From assembly GCA_020310875.1 (NCBI GenBank), contig CM035413.1, positions 164,670,306 to 164,734,305 of the forward strand: a stretch of DNA of 64,000 bases, given 5' to 3'. Below the pieces are notes generated by a model. It was not told the origin of the DNA. It saw only the letters and a program-made list of their open reading frames with translations, and did not search any database. Positions 32,470 through 43,149 of the stretch are shown in pieces; positions within the stretch are counted from its first letter, which is position 1; every line of letters begins with the position of its first letter. The position numbers were made by a program, and so were the translations under genes. The DNA comes from Ceratopteris richardii (Eukaryota > Streptophyta > Polypodiopsida > Polypodiales > Pteridaceae).

Positions 32470-33082
32470 TGGTGTCACTCTAGCACAATGGTGAGTACCA
32501 ACGTGAGGAGATCCACCTCATAAATGTCAATCTGTGGAGACGTGAGGACTAGTATGAAGACTATGAGCAAGTGATGGCACAAGTGTGTGAGTGAGAAGCA
32601 CACATACATGCACACACATACACACACACGCGCACACTAGGCAGGAACAAGGAGAGGATCAATGGAGTTCTTTGCATTAGTCAAAAAGTCTCTTACATAA
32701 GCTCAATTCACAAACAATCTACCCCAAAAATGAGCTTTCTAGCTCTTTTTATAGTTTTCTCACTAGCTTTGGCCTTGTCCAGACCTAGTGTCCGGTCTAG
32801 TTAAAAATTAGGTTCTAGAGCCTATTTGAGGGCTCAAACGGAGTCTAAAAATTATGAAAATTGATATGTAGCTAATTCTAATACTCCTCAAGCTTGAGGA
32901 CTCCTCGGCTTGAACAAAATGGAGTCTATTCTACCAAAAATGGAATTTACAATGTTTGTGTAGTGATTAAAATCACTTGAGTTGTGAATGGTCCATGGAA
33001 AAAATGATTAGGCCTTGTTGCCATATTGTGCATGACCGCTCTGTTGTGCTGGTATGCTCTTCATCTGCCTTGTATGCCAACA
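32470..33082 (-). repeat. Right arm LTR of inverted-LTR element
   Basis: 613 bp, reverse complement of the left arm with small differences. On the plus strand it begins AATT-TGGTGTCACTC and ends GTATGCCAACA, directly followed by CCATG. The AATT at 32,466-32,469 equals the spacer between U5 and PBS in the left arm, so the arm starts exactly where minus-strand cDNA should start. Confidence 0.9.
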
Positions 33083-33960
33083 CCATGTTGAATACAAAAT
33101 CGTTGCAATAGATTATCTCACCAAATGGGTAGAAGTGAAAGCTACTAGGAAGAATGATGCACAAAACATGACTAAGTTATTGTTTTGAAAATGTATTCAC
33201 TAGATACAGATTACCCATTGAATTAGTAAGTGATAGAGGAAACCACTTCTTGAGCGAGGTCATTGAATGTCTTTTACAAAATTTCATGGCCATTCACAAG
33301 AAGTCGGCACCATATCACCCACAAGCCAATGGACAAGCTGAAAGTACAAACAAGATCACATATAATGTATTGACCAAGCTCGTCAATAATAAACGCTCTA
33401 ATTGGGACAAACAACTCCATCATGTTCTTTGGGTATATTGAGTGTCCTATAAAATGGTACTCAATGTCACTCCTTTTCAAATGGTTTTTTTCCAGAACGA
33501 TGTGCTCCCATTAGATTTTTTGATACCCACTCTTAAGGTTGCACAAGAGCATCAATGGACAAACCGCGAGCTATCATCCAGGATCATAGACCTAGAGCAC
33601 TTAGGTGAGACTAGATTGGGAGCAGCACCAAAAATATATGTGGCTAAGAAGAGACAAAAGGCTTGTATTGATGTGCATATCAAAGATAAAGGTTTGAAAG
33701 TCACATATCTAGTCTTAGTATACACGCTGAAGCAACATGTGGAAAAACTAGAGAAATGTAGCTATGGACCTATGATAATTAATAGGATATCTACGGCAAA
33801 ACCGTGCAATAGGCTACACTAGAAGGAGAAGTGCTAGCAAATGACATACGTGATTGCCAAGTCAAGCTCTATCAAGATCCATTGATAGAAGAGATGTTGA
33901 AAAGACTCAATGTGGCTGAGAAATGAAAAGAAGAAGAGAAAAGAATACAAGAAGAAGCTT
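33083..33960 (+). pseudogene. Gy-C integrase core continuation and C-terminus
   Basis: Resumes with VEYKIVAIDYLTKWVE after the insertion. Second catalytic Asp in VSDRGNHFLSEV (about 33,229); third catalytic residue intact in PYHPQANGQAESTNK (33,316-33,360). The C-terminal domain (33,442-33,830) has KKRQKACIDVHIKDKGL and LEKCSYGPMIINRIST. Stops and shifts near 33,188, 33,440 and 33,795. It ends in Glu/Lys-rich sequence near 33,960. Confidence 0.85.
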
Positions 33961-34019
33961 AGGATGAAGCCTTATAAAGCATTAAGAGAATAAAATTAAG
34001 AAGAAAAGGCTTAGACCAC

Positions 34020-34380
34020 TCAAGGAATAATAATATTCTTTCCCACTCTTATGCCCATCAATATCACATGGCTAGGTGTCAAACAAAGAGGAATACCTCT
34101 CCTAGCATCATGGATATATGACCCTTCATTTTGGTCGAGCTAGGACATGACACAATGTTCAAGACAATCAGAGACCTAACTAATTCAAGAGCTGCTACTA
34201 GGGCCATATGGTACTCTTGTTGTCAAGACATGAATTTGCATATGAATTTGATTGAGGCTTACCTCATAGGATAAGGAGGTGTGAAAACCCCTTGCATGGG
34301 CGGGTGGAAATTCCCATTTCAATAAAAGATGTCCACTTGAGAATCAAAGTACTAGTATGCCCTGATGAAGACCTTATTGA
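34020..34380 (+). pseudogene. Gy-C post-integrase retropepsin-like remnant
   Basis: Aligns with the Gy-B ORF at 12,078-12,470: ARCQTKRNTSPSIMD, DLTNSRAATRAI (position of the DSGAATSAI active site; Asp-Ser-Gly lost), LIEAYLIG-GGVKTPCMG, ending at PDEDLIE. The sequence then changes to another element's RT, so the rest is missing. It confirms that this domain follows integrase in a second copy. Confidence 0.65.
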
Positions 34381-34389
34381 AATGAGATC

Positions 34390-35150
34390 TTCTTAGAGGT
34401 AAAAAAATGTGAAAGTGTTTTTGGAATTGCCTCCTTCTACAACTACCAAGGAAGTTTAATCTTCCATGCGGCACTTTGAGTGGAATGAGAAATGTGAGGA
34501 ATCATTCCTAGAGCTTAGGAAATAGTTGAGCACATGTTCATAGTTATTGCTAAACCACTTTATGGATTGCTTATGCACTTTGAGTGGAATGCAAAATGTG
34601 AAGAATCATTCCTAGAGCTCAAGAAACAATTGAGCACAACTCCCATCTTCAAAGCACCAGATTGAAGTCAACCATTCTATGTTCATGTGGATGTTTCAAA
34701 CTATGTGATAGGATGCATTTTGGCACAAGCTGCACCTAAAGGCAACATGCGTTCTCAATTGCCTATGTTCTTAGACAATTGAATGCTACACAAAGGAACT
34801 ACACTACCATGGAACAAGAGGTTTAGGAATGGTTTATTCAATGAAGAAATTTTGTCAAGTTTAAGTTCTTTGTGGACCACCAAGCCTTCCTTTACCTAAT
34901 AAAGAAGCCTTGTACTATGGGATGTATAGTGTGTTGTTTCCTACTACTAGTGAAGTTTGACATTGAGGTAGTAGTGAAAAAAGGAAACACTCATGTAAGA
35001 GTAGATCACCTATTAACCAATGATGAACCACCTATGGGCATAGCAAAATCAATGATAAATTATCCAAGCCACTACATGAGAGAACAAGATTTCACATCAT
35101 CACAAGAAGCCTATACTATCAAGATGTTCAAGTTGTCTTATTAGGTTGTG
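34390..35150 (+). pseudogene. Gy-D RT thumb and RNase H
   Basis: FLELPPSTTTKEV (RT thumb) near 34,415, then HFEWNEKCEESFLELRK. An internal tandem duplication repeats this block: 34,473-34,530 and 34,575-34,637, about 102 bp apart, both encoding a HFEWN...CEESFLEL-like sequence. RNase H follows (FYVHVDVSNYVIGCILAQAA near 34,680; KKGNTHVRVDHLL near 34,980-35,015). Confidence 0.75.
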
Positions 35151-35183
35151 TTGATGAGGAAGAAAAGTTGGAGATTGTAAAAT

Positions 35184-36458
35184 TGGCTCACACCAGTTTT
35201 CTAGGATGACATCATTTGAGGATATGGACATTGCAAAACCTAAAATGAGATGGAGTTTACTAGCCTAATATGGAAAAGGACCTTCATGATCATATCAAAC
35301 ACGATGCACATTGTAAACTTTTTCAATTTGTAGATTATATGCCACCTTGTATTAGGTAACCACCATGCCTAATTGGAGTAAGCCAATTGTTGATTACCTC
35401 CAACATGGGAAGCATCTTGAAGGAATTAAACTTGCTAGAAATAAGGCACTTGAAGAAGAATGCCAAGATTATAAACTAATTGGAGGACAACTTTGCAAAA
35501 GAGGGAAAGATAAGTTTTTACGATTATGCATTCATAGATTAGAGTGCACACCCATATTGGAAGATGCACATGTAGGTGTAATTGTAGGAAATTTCGATCC
35601 TATGAGAAAGGTCAAAATCATATTATTTGCAGAATTATGGTGGCCAACACTCCACATGGATGCAAAGGAGTATGTTAAATGGTGTAGGATGTGCCAAGAA
35701 ACATAATACCCTTTCAAAAAGGATTTCATGCCTATTAGAACCATGATAAGAAGTTGACCTTTTGCCAAATGGGTCATTGACTTCATATGACCAATTAACC
35801 CATAGGCCAAAGCAAAATCTACTCAAAAAAATGATGCATAAACCACAATTGAGTTCTTGTTTGGAAACTTCTTCACTAGATTTGGTTTGCCTATAGAGAT
35901 TGTTAATGATCAAAATACTCACTTCCTCAATGCAATGATCATGTATAGTGCTAACAAAATTGGTAAAAAATGGTAGGTCTGATTAGGACAAAAAACTCCA
36001 TCATGTTGTTTGGCCATATATAGTATCCTACAAGATTGCTTTAGGAGCAACACCATTCAACATGGTATTGGTAGAATGCAATCTTCCCAATAGATTTTCT
36101 CATTCCAAATTTGAGAGTAGCTAAGAATTATGAATGGACAAGCCATGGGCTCTTAGAGAAAGTGGGCCGATTAGAGAAGCTACAAACTACAAATGGTGGC
36201 ATGGATATACACTACAAAAAGATGAAAAAAGGTATATTATGTGAACGAAATCAAGGACAAAGTACTCCAGGAAGGAGAACTAGTTTTCATCTACACCTTA
36301 AAGCAACATGCAAAGAGACTATAGAAAATGGGATATGGACCATTTGTCATCAAGCACATTTCCACAAGTGGCATAGTCAGCCTTGCGACTCTAGATGGAG
36401 ATATCTTGCAAAACTACATCAACATATGCAAGGAATTGTTACAACAAGCCATTTATAG
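35184..36458 (+). pseudogene. Gy-D double H2C2 and integrase
   Basis: First H2C2 (35,184-35,330) in mixed frames: LAHTSFLG-HH, TLQNLK, HIKHDAHCKLFQ. The second (35,569-35,694) has H69 and CRMC at residues 107-110 of the frame from 35,365, but its second His is Asn (GNF). The core shows WVIDFI and VNDQNTHFLNA; the block with the catalytic Glu is deleted near 35,945. C-terminus in fragments to 36,458 (GYGPFVIKHISTSGIV, LATLDGDI). Confidence 0.75.
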
Positions 36459-36639
36459 ATGATATCTTGGAATGAATTCTTCGATCTTAGAAGAGGAAAG
36501 AAGAAACTAAGACGATTGGAGAGGAAGCAAGATATCCCTTGAGAGAATTAGGAAGAACAAATTGTGGCAAAGACCATGTGATGAAAGGATTTGACCTAAA
36601 GAACAACCAGAACCTTTACCAATAGCCACTTACACTACC

Positions 36640-37391
36640 CTAAACTAGATGATGCCATATGGAAGACCATGCTTGACCTTAAGCCTAGGATAGACCAACC
36701 TATCCTTATTATCAATATTGATTGATACAAATGTTGCACTCAACATCATTCAAAGTTCTATCATAGATAAGTTTCAAGGAAAAATAATGCCCATAGAAAC
36801 CTAAATCATAGGCATAGTAGGACACCATATCAAATTCATAATAAGAGTATAAACTCCCATATTTCTTAGGAAATGTGCCACATGGATGCCACTTTTCTAG
36901 TGTGTAATGATGATGATCTTAAAGATGTCGTCATACTAGGGCAATATTGGCTATATCAGCATTCAATAATGCTTAACCTAGCTCAAGGAACATTGTCATC
37001 AATGGTTTTTGGAAGGCTAGTTTTCAGCTTTTTGGAGGAAGGAGAACCATACATAGGACTGGCATATAAAAGAATCATAGACATCAAAATGAATAGCCTC
37101 AAGTCAGAACACATACTCGATCCAATCACAATAGAACAAGACACTACCTCCTATTCGAACCTACAAACTGAAGAGACCATTTCATTAACAATAGAGGAAC
37201 AAGGGGGGAGAAAGTACCACAAATCAAAATATGTCAAAAATTCCAAACAAATGCATAAAACACCGAAACCAAAAATTTTCTTTTGCGCAAGCAATGTAGA
37301 TATGGATTCCATGCATAACACACTCATGTGTGGGGTCTTGTTCAGACATGTGGATAACACACACAAGTCATGTCACACCCCATCTATATGA
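36640..37391 (+). pseudogene. Gy-D post-integrase retropepsin-like ORF
   Basis: Third copy of the domain after integrase: ILIDTNVALNII (active-site block, Gly replaced by Asn), IIGIVGHHIKF (flap region), ATFLVCNDDDLKD and VVILGQYWLYQH matching LIVGQDWLYDH of Gy-B. The open part is 36,873-37,391. After the domain comes a Glu/Ser/Thr-rich tail of about 110 residues. Confidence 0.65.
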
Positions 37392-37399
37392 GTTAGAAA

Positions 37400-38788
37400 T
37401 TTGTTGGTTTCAAGATCTTCATGTTTACATGGGGTTGATGCACATATAAACACAAACAATTTAACTACACTATCTTTTTGTCTCTCTTTCTATGTGAAAA
37501 ACATTGTAGCATGCATATATAACAATTTCATCATGAGATTGGGTACGTGTCAAGACAAAGGAAAATGGGTAGTTCAAGAAGAAACATCCACCCCATGTGC
37601 ATGGGCAACAATACAGGAGAAAATGATTGACTCATCAAAAAATTTTCCAAGGGATTCCATGAAAGCCCCACCAATATGGAAGTTTAGCCTACCCAAGGGA
37701 GCACTAGAGGCAACCATCCAATGAAAAAGTGTAGCATGTTCTTTGTAACTACCCATTAAGGGATCTACCATATGGAAGTGTAGCCTACTCAAGGGAGCAC
37801 TAGCTTAATCAAGGCAACCATCGAATGAAAAAGTGTAGCATGTTCTTTGCAACTCAACATGAAATAGATGGACATGCCTACAAAATACATATTTGAATTT
37901 GGAGATCTCCTAGAAGTTCCAATTAGATGTGGAGTCTCTTGGGATGTAACTATTTCTTAAGATTTCCTATATTAAAACTAGATTTCAACAAAATTCTAGA
38001 AATGATCACAATTTATAGGGCAAATCAAGGGAGGATCAAGAAGCCAAGATTTGTAGTGTTGTCATGATATACCTAACACTAGAGTTGATCATGGTTGCAC
38101 TCCTTATTCCAACAAGTCATACAGAGCCCAATGATGTTGAAGTATCATCCACAGAGAAGTCAAGGAAAATGAAGTTATTTACATATGTTAATAGTAAGGT
38201 GTTGGAGTTTGGATTATGTTTGCTTCTATTTTCCAAGCCAAGATAGATAAACCATTTCTCACAAGAGAATTTGTCATGGATTGATGCATGTCATAAGGTT
38301 TGGGACCACAATAGATATCACCAACTAGATTTTGGAATAGATTGAATGAGAAAATGCTAGATGGCCTAAGACAAAAACTTGCTTTGAGGCACACACATTA
38401 AGCAAGATTGTTCATACACCATTTTCTAGAGATTGCAATTTTATAGCAACCCTTAGTAGACAAGAATGTTGAATATAGATGATAACACTAGGAAGACATA
38501 GATCAATAGTATCTACCACTCAACATGATTAGATAACAAAGATGAGGATGGAATCATCTTTGGATCCAGGAGCCAAAGAGAATTAAGGACATTAGGAGAT
38601 GACAAGGAAGATTGAGATGAACACAAAAAAGGAGAAGAATTGATGCATAGAAGGGCCACTTACCAAACAATGGAATAAAGCTCCTAGGGTTCCCAATTTG
38701 CCACTTTCTCATATGAAAGGACTCCATTGGAAACACCCAGACATTATGTAGCTAGAGAGGGATTGCAAACTTAGCATGCAAGATTAAG
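37400..38788. other. Gy-D interval without recognised domain; short tandem duplication
   Basis: About 1.4 kb with only short frames. One visible structure is a direct duplication of about 80-85 bp at 37,672-37,750 and 37,771-37,856 (shared words AAGGGAGCACTAG and AAAAAGTGTAGCATGTTCTT), so a recent local tandem event. Confidence 0.5.
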
Positions 38789-39600
38789 TTGCACCATCAA
38801 CTCAAGGGAAACACTAGATCATGTTGCTGCAAGAATCAAAGCCCTCTGCGAAGATCAAGAAGAACAAATTTGGTTAGTTGTGGAACAAATTCAGAGAGAA
38901 CTAGAATAAGAAATGCAATGTCAAAGAAAACTACAAGCCCTCACTCAACCCATCACATGCTACAAAAAAGAAGCAAAAGCAACAAGAAGAATGTCAAGTG
39001 TGCTTTCCAAAGAACTATTTGGTCTCACCACCTAAGATCAAGGCACAAGCAGGTTGTACCTCATCCGCATGTTCGCCATATTCTGATAGATAAATATAGA
39101 GCTAATGCAGCCCACAACAAGAAGATAAGGGGACATGAAGAAGGTACAATAACTTTAAAAAGAATTCATGCATTTAAAGACAACACAAACTTTAGTTATG
39201 ACTGACATAGCCACACTATGCAAGGCTAAAGAGGAAAAAATCATTGAAATCAAATAACTTAGAGAAGAATTGGAGTAACTCAAGCTGAAATAGGTACTCA
39301 ACAAAAGATTAGAAGATCATTCCACATTATCAATACAAAATTTGAGGGAGGAAAATGACATACTAAGAGAAGAAAACATTAAATTGCTATGAAAATTTGC
39401 CTCAGATGCACCATTCCCACTAAATCTTTAATCAAAAGTGTTGCAAGCATAAGTGCCAATAGTACATAAAGAGTTTGAATAGCTACAACAGGAAATGATC
39501 AACAAGGACTCTACCATTAGAGCTTTATAGGAACAAATCCAAGAACGACACATGTATACACATACAACATTTGATTACTTCTAAGGTTAAAACAAGATTT
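38789..39600 (+). pseudogene. Coiled-coil-like decayed ORF
   Basis: A plus frame (offset from the longest open stretch) gives helix-forming, heptad-like text with a few stops: EDQEEQIWLVVEQIQRELE near 38,850; LREELE near 39,260; STLSIQNLREENDILREEN near 39,325-39,380; LQQEMINKDSTIRAL near 39,485. Regular Leu/Ile spacing suggests a coiled coil. It lies downstream of the Gy-D retropepsin-like ORF and could be its accessory or Env-position ORF. No family recognised. Confidence 0.4.
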
Positions 39601-39701
39601 CACTTTATCCAAGCATAAAGGGATAAATTAAGAGAGAGAATCTCAAGGATGTATTGAGAGATAAAACTCACAAATTCATTTGGATTCAAAATTCAAATGG
39701 A

Positions 39702-40595
39702 AAACCATCTCCCATTTTACCTTAGATTTGCTCTGATACCACTGTTCGGGAAAGATGGATGGACACTCTAGAAAATGAGTTGGTACTACTAATCCCTGAT
39801 TTGCACTAGCCTGTTTTAACTTCAGAGTTGAGTTGTAGGCCCTTTTTAGCTTTCCAATGACACTAAACAAGTTCCTATGTACTAATGTGCTAATGATTCC
39901 AAGTGGAATCACTTAAAATGATGGACTATACACAGAGCAATCAATTTAGCAATCAAAGCATTACCCCCGATTTTTTAGGACCTCTATAGAGTTTGACCAG
40001 TGATTATTTTGACATGATTTTCTCTCAATCCACTAAATAGGATGTCTTCAAACTTTTTCAACATGTAGAGACTTAGATCTGATTCCAACAAGCTATAGAC
40101 ATTGAAAATGGTGGAGTATTGACTCAGATATGACCAGTAGAAAATGACTATTTTGAGTGATAATAACAGAGAGATCAACAGATATAATGAATGATCTATG
40201 GTATTATAAAAAAATGTTTTACATGATCATTGGCATGATAATCAATGCCCAATGATAGGCTATGATGTGAGCCTCACACTCTTACAAAATGATGTGAGCC
40301 TCACACTCTTACAAAATGATCAGAGGTGTAGGCTATGATGTGAGCCTCACACTCTTACAAAATGATCAGATAATTCTTGGGAATTGCAGTGATCTAACCC
40401 ATGACTTTTACAAGTCATTTTTTTATGGATGCTTCATTCAAACTTTGAATTTGAATTCAACTTTGGCTCTCACTAAAAAGTGATCCACTAATCTAGGAGA
40501 TATTATCTCTAATAAACTTGTAGCTTTTCAATTCATCTAACTCCACAAGTTTTGTGGATTTACAAAGATTCCTTCAAGTTAAATTGACTTTTACA
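39702..40595 (-). mobile_element. Co-E: copia 5' LTR with PBS and first gag codons
   Basis: Minus strand LTR about 853 bp (40,595-39,743), PBS TGGTATCAGAGC at 39,741-39,730, then ATGGGAGATGG (39,715), after which the sequence leaves the gag reading frame. Homologous to the Co-D LTR and gag start (42,361 onward). Its right edge (TTTTACA, 40,595) lies where the Co-D polyprotein stops, so Co-E probably inserted into Co-D and later lost its body. Confidence 0.7.
40263..40362. repeat. Triplicated 27-bp unit within Co-E LTR
   Basis: TGATGTGAGCCTCACACTCT plus TACAAAA occurs at 40,263, 40,290 and 40,336; the first two are head to tail, the third after a 20-bp spacer. The unit contains the inverted repeat GTGAGCCTCAC. 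Absent from the Co-D LTR. Confidence 0.85.
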
Positions 40596-41336
40596 AATGG
40601 TAAAGGATAAAGAATTCATAACAATGGTTCACATGGGACTTCAACCATTCCACATAGGATCTTCTCATGTTTTTCCAAGTGTGTAGGCTTGGCACTTGCA
40701 CCAAAAAATAGTCCTCATGCATATAACCTTTCTTTGTAAAGGGTAACCGGTGTGATTTACCAAACTGACAAGCACCACATTTATAGATCATATGTTGCTT
40801 GGATACATTAGGTATCCCAATCACACATTGATCTCTACATATCTGCTTCAAGGTTCTCTCACCAATGTGCCCTAATCTTTTATGCCAAATCTCTAGCTCA
40901 GACAATGTTTGATCCTATAGTTGTAAAGTGCAATGTTTTTAGTGTCATCAAGCTCAAATGTAAATAATGTACCTATTTTTTCTCTGTTGGAAATTCTCTT
41001 GATTCCATGTTGAGGGTCCTTCACAAAAGATCCATATTTGTTGAACCTAACATGCAAACCCTTTTCCACTATCTGTCCAACACTCATAAAATTTTTTGTG
41101 ATAGTAGGTACATAAAGTACCATGCTCAATAGATTCCTATTTCCATCAGAATTTTTGACATTTCCTACCTTGACCATTGAATGCTTAGTGTCATCACCTG
41201 TCTGCACTTGGTGCTTTCCCTTGGGCTCCTCAAGATCAGAAAGAAGAGCTAGATTGCCTACTACATGGTTTGAACAACTTGAGTCAATATAGAAGAGATG
41301 CTCATCATTCATACCTTGCTTTGAAGTCATATTCAT
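40596..41336 (-). pseudogene. Co-D protease and pre-integrase domain
   Basis: PR (41,336-40,893): FYIDSSCSNHVVGN where the usual copia site is DSGCSNHMTG, so the catalytic triplet Gly is now Ser; then VLYVPTITKNFMSVGQ and VEKGLHVRFN. The pre-integrase zinc region (40,905-40,640) reads LEIWHKRLGHIGERTLKQI ... YKCGACQFGKSHRLPF, an intact HHCC pattern. The element stops there, replaced by the Co-E LTR. Confidence 0.85.
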
Positions 41337-41441
41337 AATGAGAAGAGAATCCTCTTGATCCTCTATATAATTGTTGAAATCTTTCCTTGATTTGTAACCT
41401 CCTTGATAATTGTTGTTGTAATTGTTGTTGTAGCCATGGTT

Positions 41442-42379
41442 TTATCCTTGATTATGGTTGAATATTCCTCTTGATTGTGAGTAGCCACCTCTTTGAGATC
41501 CTCTTCCTCTGTGGTTCTTGAAGTTTCTATAGCACTCATCTGTTGTGTGATTAGATAGTCCACATATATTGCATGGGGAAGAGTTGAAAGTTCTCCCCCT
41601 ACCTTGCTTACCTCCTTCCCCCCTTCCTCTTGAGTTCCTACCTCTCCATGCACAGTTAGCTTGAGAAGTAGTACCTTCATCTTCTACTTTCTTGCTCTTC
41701 CCTTTATCTTTAGACTTTCCTTTATCTGTGTATAGGGCAAAAGAGTTATTACCTCTTGATGGTTCTCCATTTTTGTTGTGCTTGGCTTCATGAGTAAAGA
41801 GTTGTCCCATTAGTGTGGTAAGATCTGGATTTGCATGTCCATATAAAGGTCCATAGCAGTTGTGAAAGCTTCCCACTTATCATCTGCCTTGATGCCATTG
41901 ATTATTTGTCTCATTATTTTCTCCTCTTCAATCTCCTCTCATATGCTTGCCAATTGATCAACCACATCTTTTACCTTGGTCATATACTCTGAAACATTCT
42001 GCTTAGGTTGCTTCCTTTGAGTAGTAAACTCAATCCACAACTTATTTTTTCTAGTTCTTGTATTGGAAGAGAAATATGAAGATAATGTATCCCAAGTCTC
42101 TTGGGAGGTTTTACAATTCCTAATGTGAGGAAGGAGAAAGTCAGAAATAGAGTTAAATAGATATGACCTTGCAAAAGCATCTTTAGCACACCATGAGTTG
42201 ACTCTTTCTAGCTCCTCTCTTGTAGGTTGACCTTTGCTTCTGAATATGGGCATCTCCTCATCCCCTGATATGTATCCATAGAGATTCCTTCCTTTTAGAT
42301 AGGTCTTCATCCTCAAGGACCATGCTGGATAATTATTCCTATCCAATTTGTCAATAAAAGAAGGGAAACCATCTCCCAT
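41442..42379 (-). pseudogene. Co-D gag
   Basis: Start ATG at 42,379 (MGDGFPSFIDKLDRNNYPAW), 14 bp after the PBS. UBN2-type core to 41,939: WSLRMKTYLKGRN, SQETWDTLSSYF, NVSEYMTKVKDVVDQL. After a shift, the C-terminal part (41,876-41,442) is Arg/Gly-rich with zinc knuckle CNICGLSNHTTDEC and an RGRGSQRGG tail. It packages element RNA. A stop near 41,938 separates the parts. Confidence 0.85.
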
Positions 42380-42392
42380 TTTACCTTGACTT

Positions 42393-42404
42393 GCTCTGAT
42401 ACCA
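42393..42404 (-). other. Co-D primer binding site, tRNA-iMet type
   Basis: Minus strand TGGTATCAGAGC, one base from the LTR end at 42,406. Confidence 0.9.
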
Positions 42405-42405
42405 C

Positions 42406-43040
42406 TGTTGGAAGAGATGGATGGATACCTCAAGGAAGTGAGGTGGTACTGCTAAACCTTGCTTAGTACCTGCCCTATTTCACTTTAGAGTTTGATAGTA
42501 GGCCCTTTCATCTTGCAAATGACACCAAAAAAGTACCTAAGTTCTTTGGAGTTGATCCTTCAAACCATTTGATCAAAACAGACAATTCACAAATAGCTAG
42601 TGTTCCAAAACTTACTATTTTGGTACACACATCTATTGGTTCTTTTGCTCAGTGCTCACAGTACAGTAGCAATTGATGAAATTACTTTTGAGGGAATCAA
42701 ATTAGCTTAGATAGCTAATGATTACAAGTGGAATCATAAAAAATAACAAACTATACACTAAGAAATCAATTTAGCATTCCAAGGCTTACCCCCAACTTCT
42801 TAGGGACTGAGCAGTAATTGACCAGAGAGCACTTCAATGACAATTTCTCCAAAATGGCTGAACCAAAAGCTTTGAAATGTGCATAACATAAAGTAGACCT
42901 TGATTTGGTTCCAGCAAACTATATATCATACAAAATGATAGAGAAATCACTGAGATATGGTCATGCAAAGTTCACTGTTCTCAATAGTCATAACAGAGAA
43001 TAGATTTCTATAGTTTTAGAGGTCATCATAAAAAATTGCC
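42406..43040 (-). repeat. Co-D 5' LTR (outer part unclear)
   Basis: Plus strand starts TGTTGGAAGAGATGG; similar to the Co-E LTR as far as about 43,040 (shared gatgg, AATCATTTAGCA-like and ATAACAGAGA blocks). Beyond that the two diverge, so the outer end is truncated or replaced. Confidence 0.6.
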
Positions 43041-43149
43041 CAAATTTGTATATTTCAAATGAAAGTAATCATCTAAATTCGCCAAACTTTTTATAATTAT
43101 AATATGATATACTTATAGAATTTCGCCCATATTTATATACTTTTGAGTT

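Larger units (their letters stand above)
30618..33082. mobile_element. Element flanked by INVERTED LTRs, target duplication CCATG
   Basis: 2,465 bp. Left arm 30,618-31,224 is an LTR in plus orientation; right arm 32,470-33,082 is the same LTR reversed. Both outer ends are U3 ends (TGTTGGCATAC / GTATGCCAACA) and both U5 ends face inward. CCATG is present on each side (30,613-30,617 and 33,083-33,087); removing the element and one CCATG restores the integrase frame of the host copy. The loop (31,225-32,469) holds a PBS next to the left arm only, a leader-like region and a 37-bp tandem array; no gag, pol or polypurine tract. LTR, PBS and leader belong to the Gy-B lineage. Confidence 0.9.
28331..34380 (+). 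mobile_element. Gy-C: gypsy pol region, interrupted by inverted-LTR element
   Basis: Plus-strand pol of the same lineage as Gy-B: pre-RT block, RT, RNase H, two H2C2 modules, integrase, post-integrase retropepsin-like remnant. No LTR, gag or PR; the left end abuts the Gy-B LTR, and the right end switches to Gy-D near 34,381. Its integrase frame is interrupted at 30,617/33,083 by the inverted-LTR element. Very many stops indicate greater age than its insert. Confidence 0.85.
34390..39690 (+). mobile_element. Gy-D: gypsy pol 3' part and post-integrase region
   Basis: A second plus-strand gypsy copy joined to Gy-C near 34,381. Order: RT thumb, RNase H, two H2C2 modules, integrase, retropepsin-like ORF, then about 2 kb of low-similarity sequence with a coiled-coil-like frame. 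It is cut at about 39,700 by Co-E and Co-D and probably resumes at about 43,150, ending in a polypurine tract and LTR at 44,092. The resumption is inference from strand and spacing. Confidence 0.65.

Noticed and set aside
30618-33082. DIRS-type element or Helitron/MITE explanation for the inverted repeats
   Set aside because: Ends are TG...CA with a 5-bp target duplication, PBS adjoins the left arm, and arms match a gypsy LTR; DIRS lacks target duplications, and MITEs do not have LTR promoters and PBS.
30618-33082. Simple genomic inversion of part of an ordinary LTR element
   Set aside because: An inversion would leave a U5 end next to the right-hand target duplication; instead a U3 end is there, with the duplication intact and the junction at the cDNA start.
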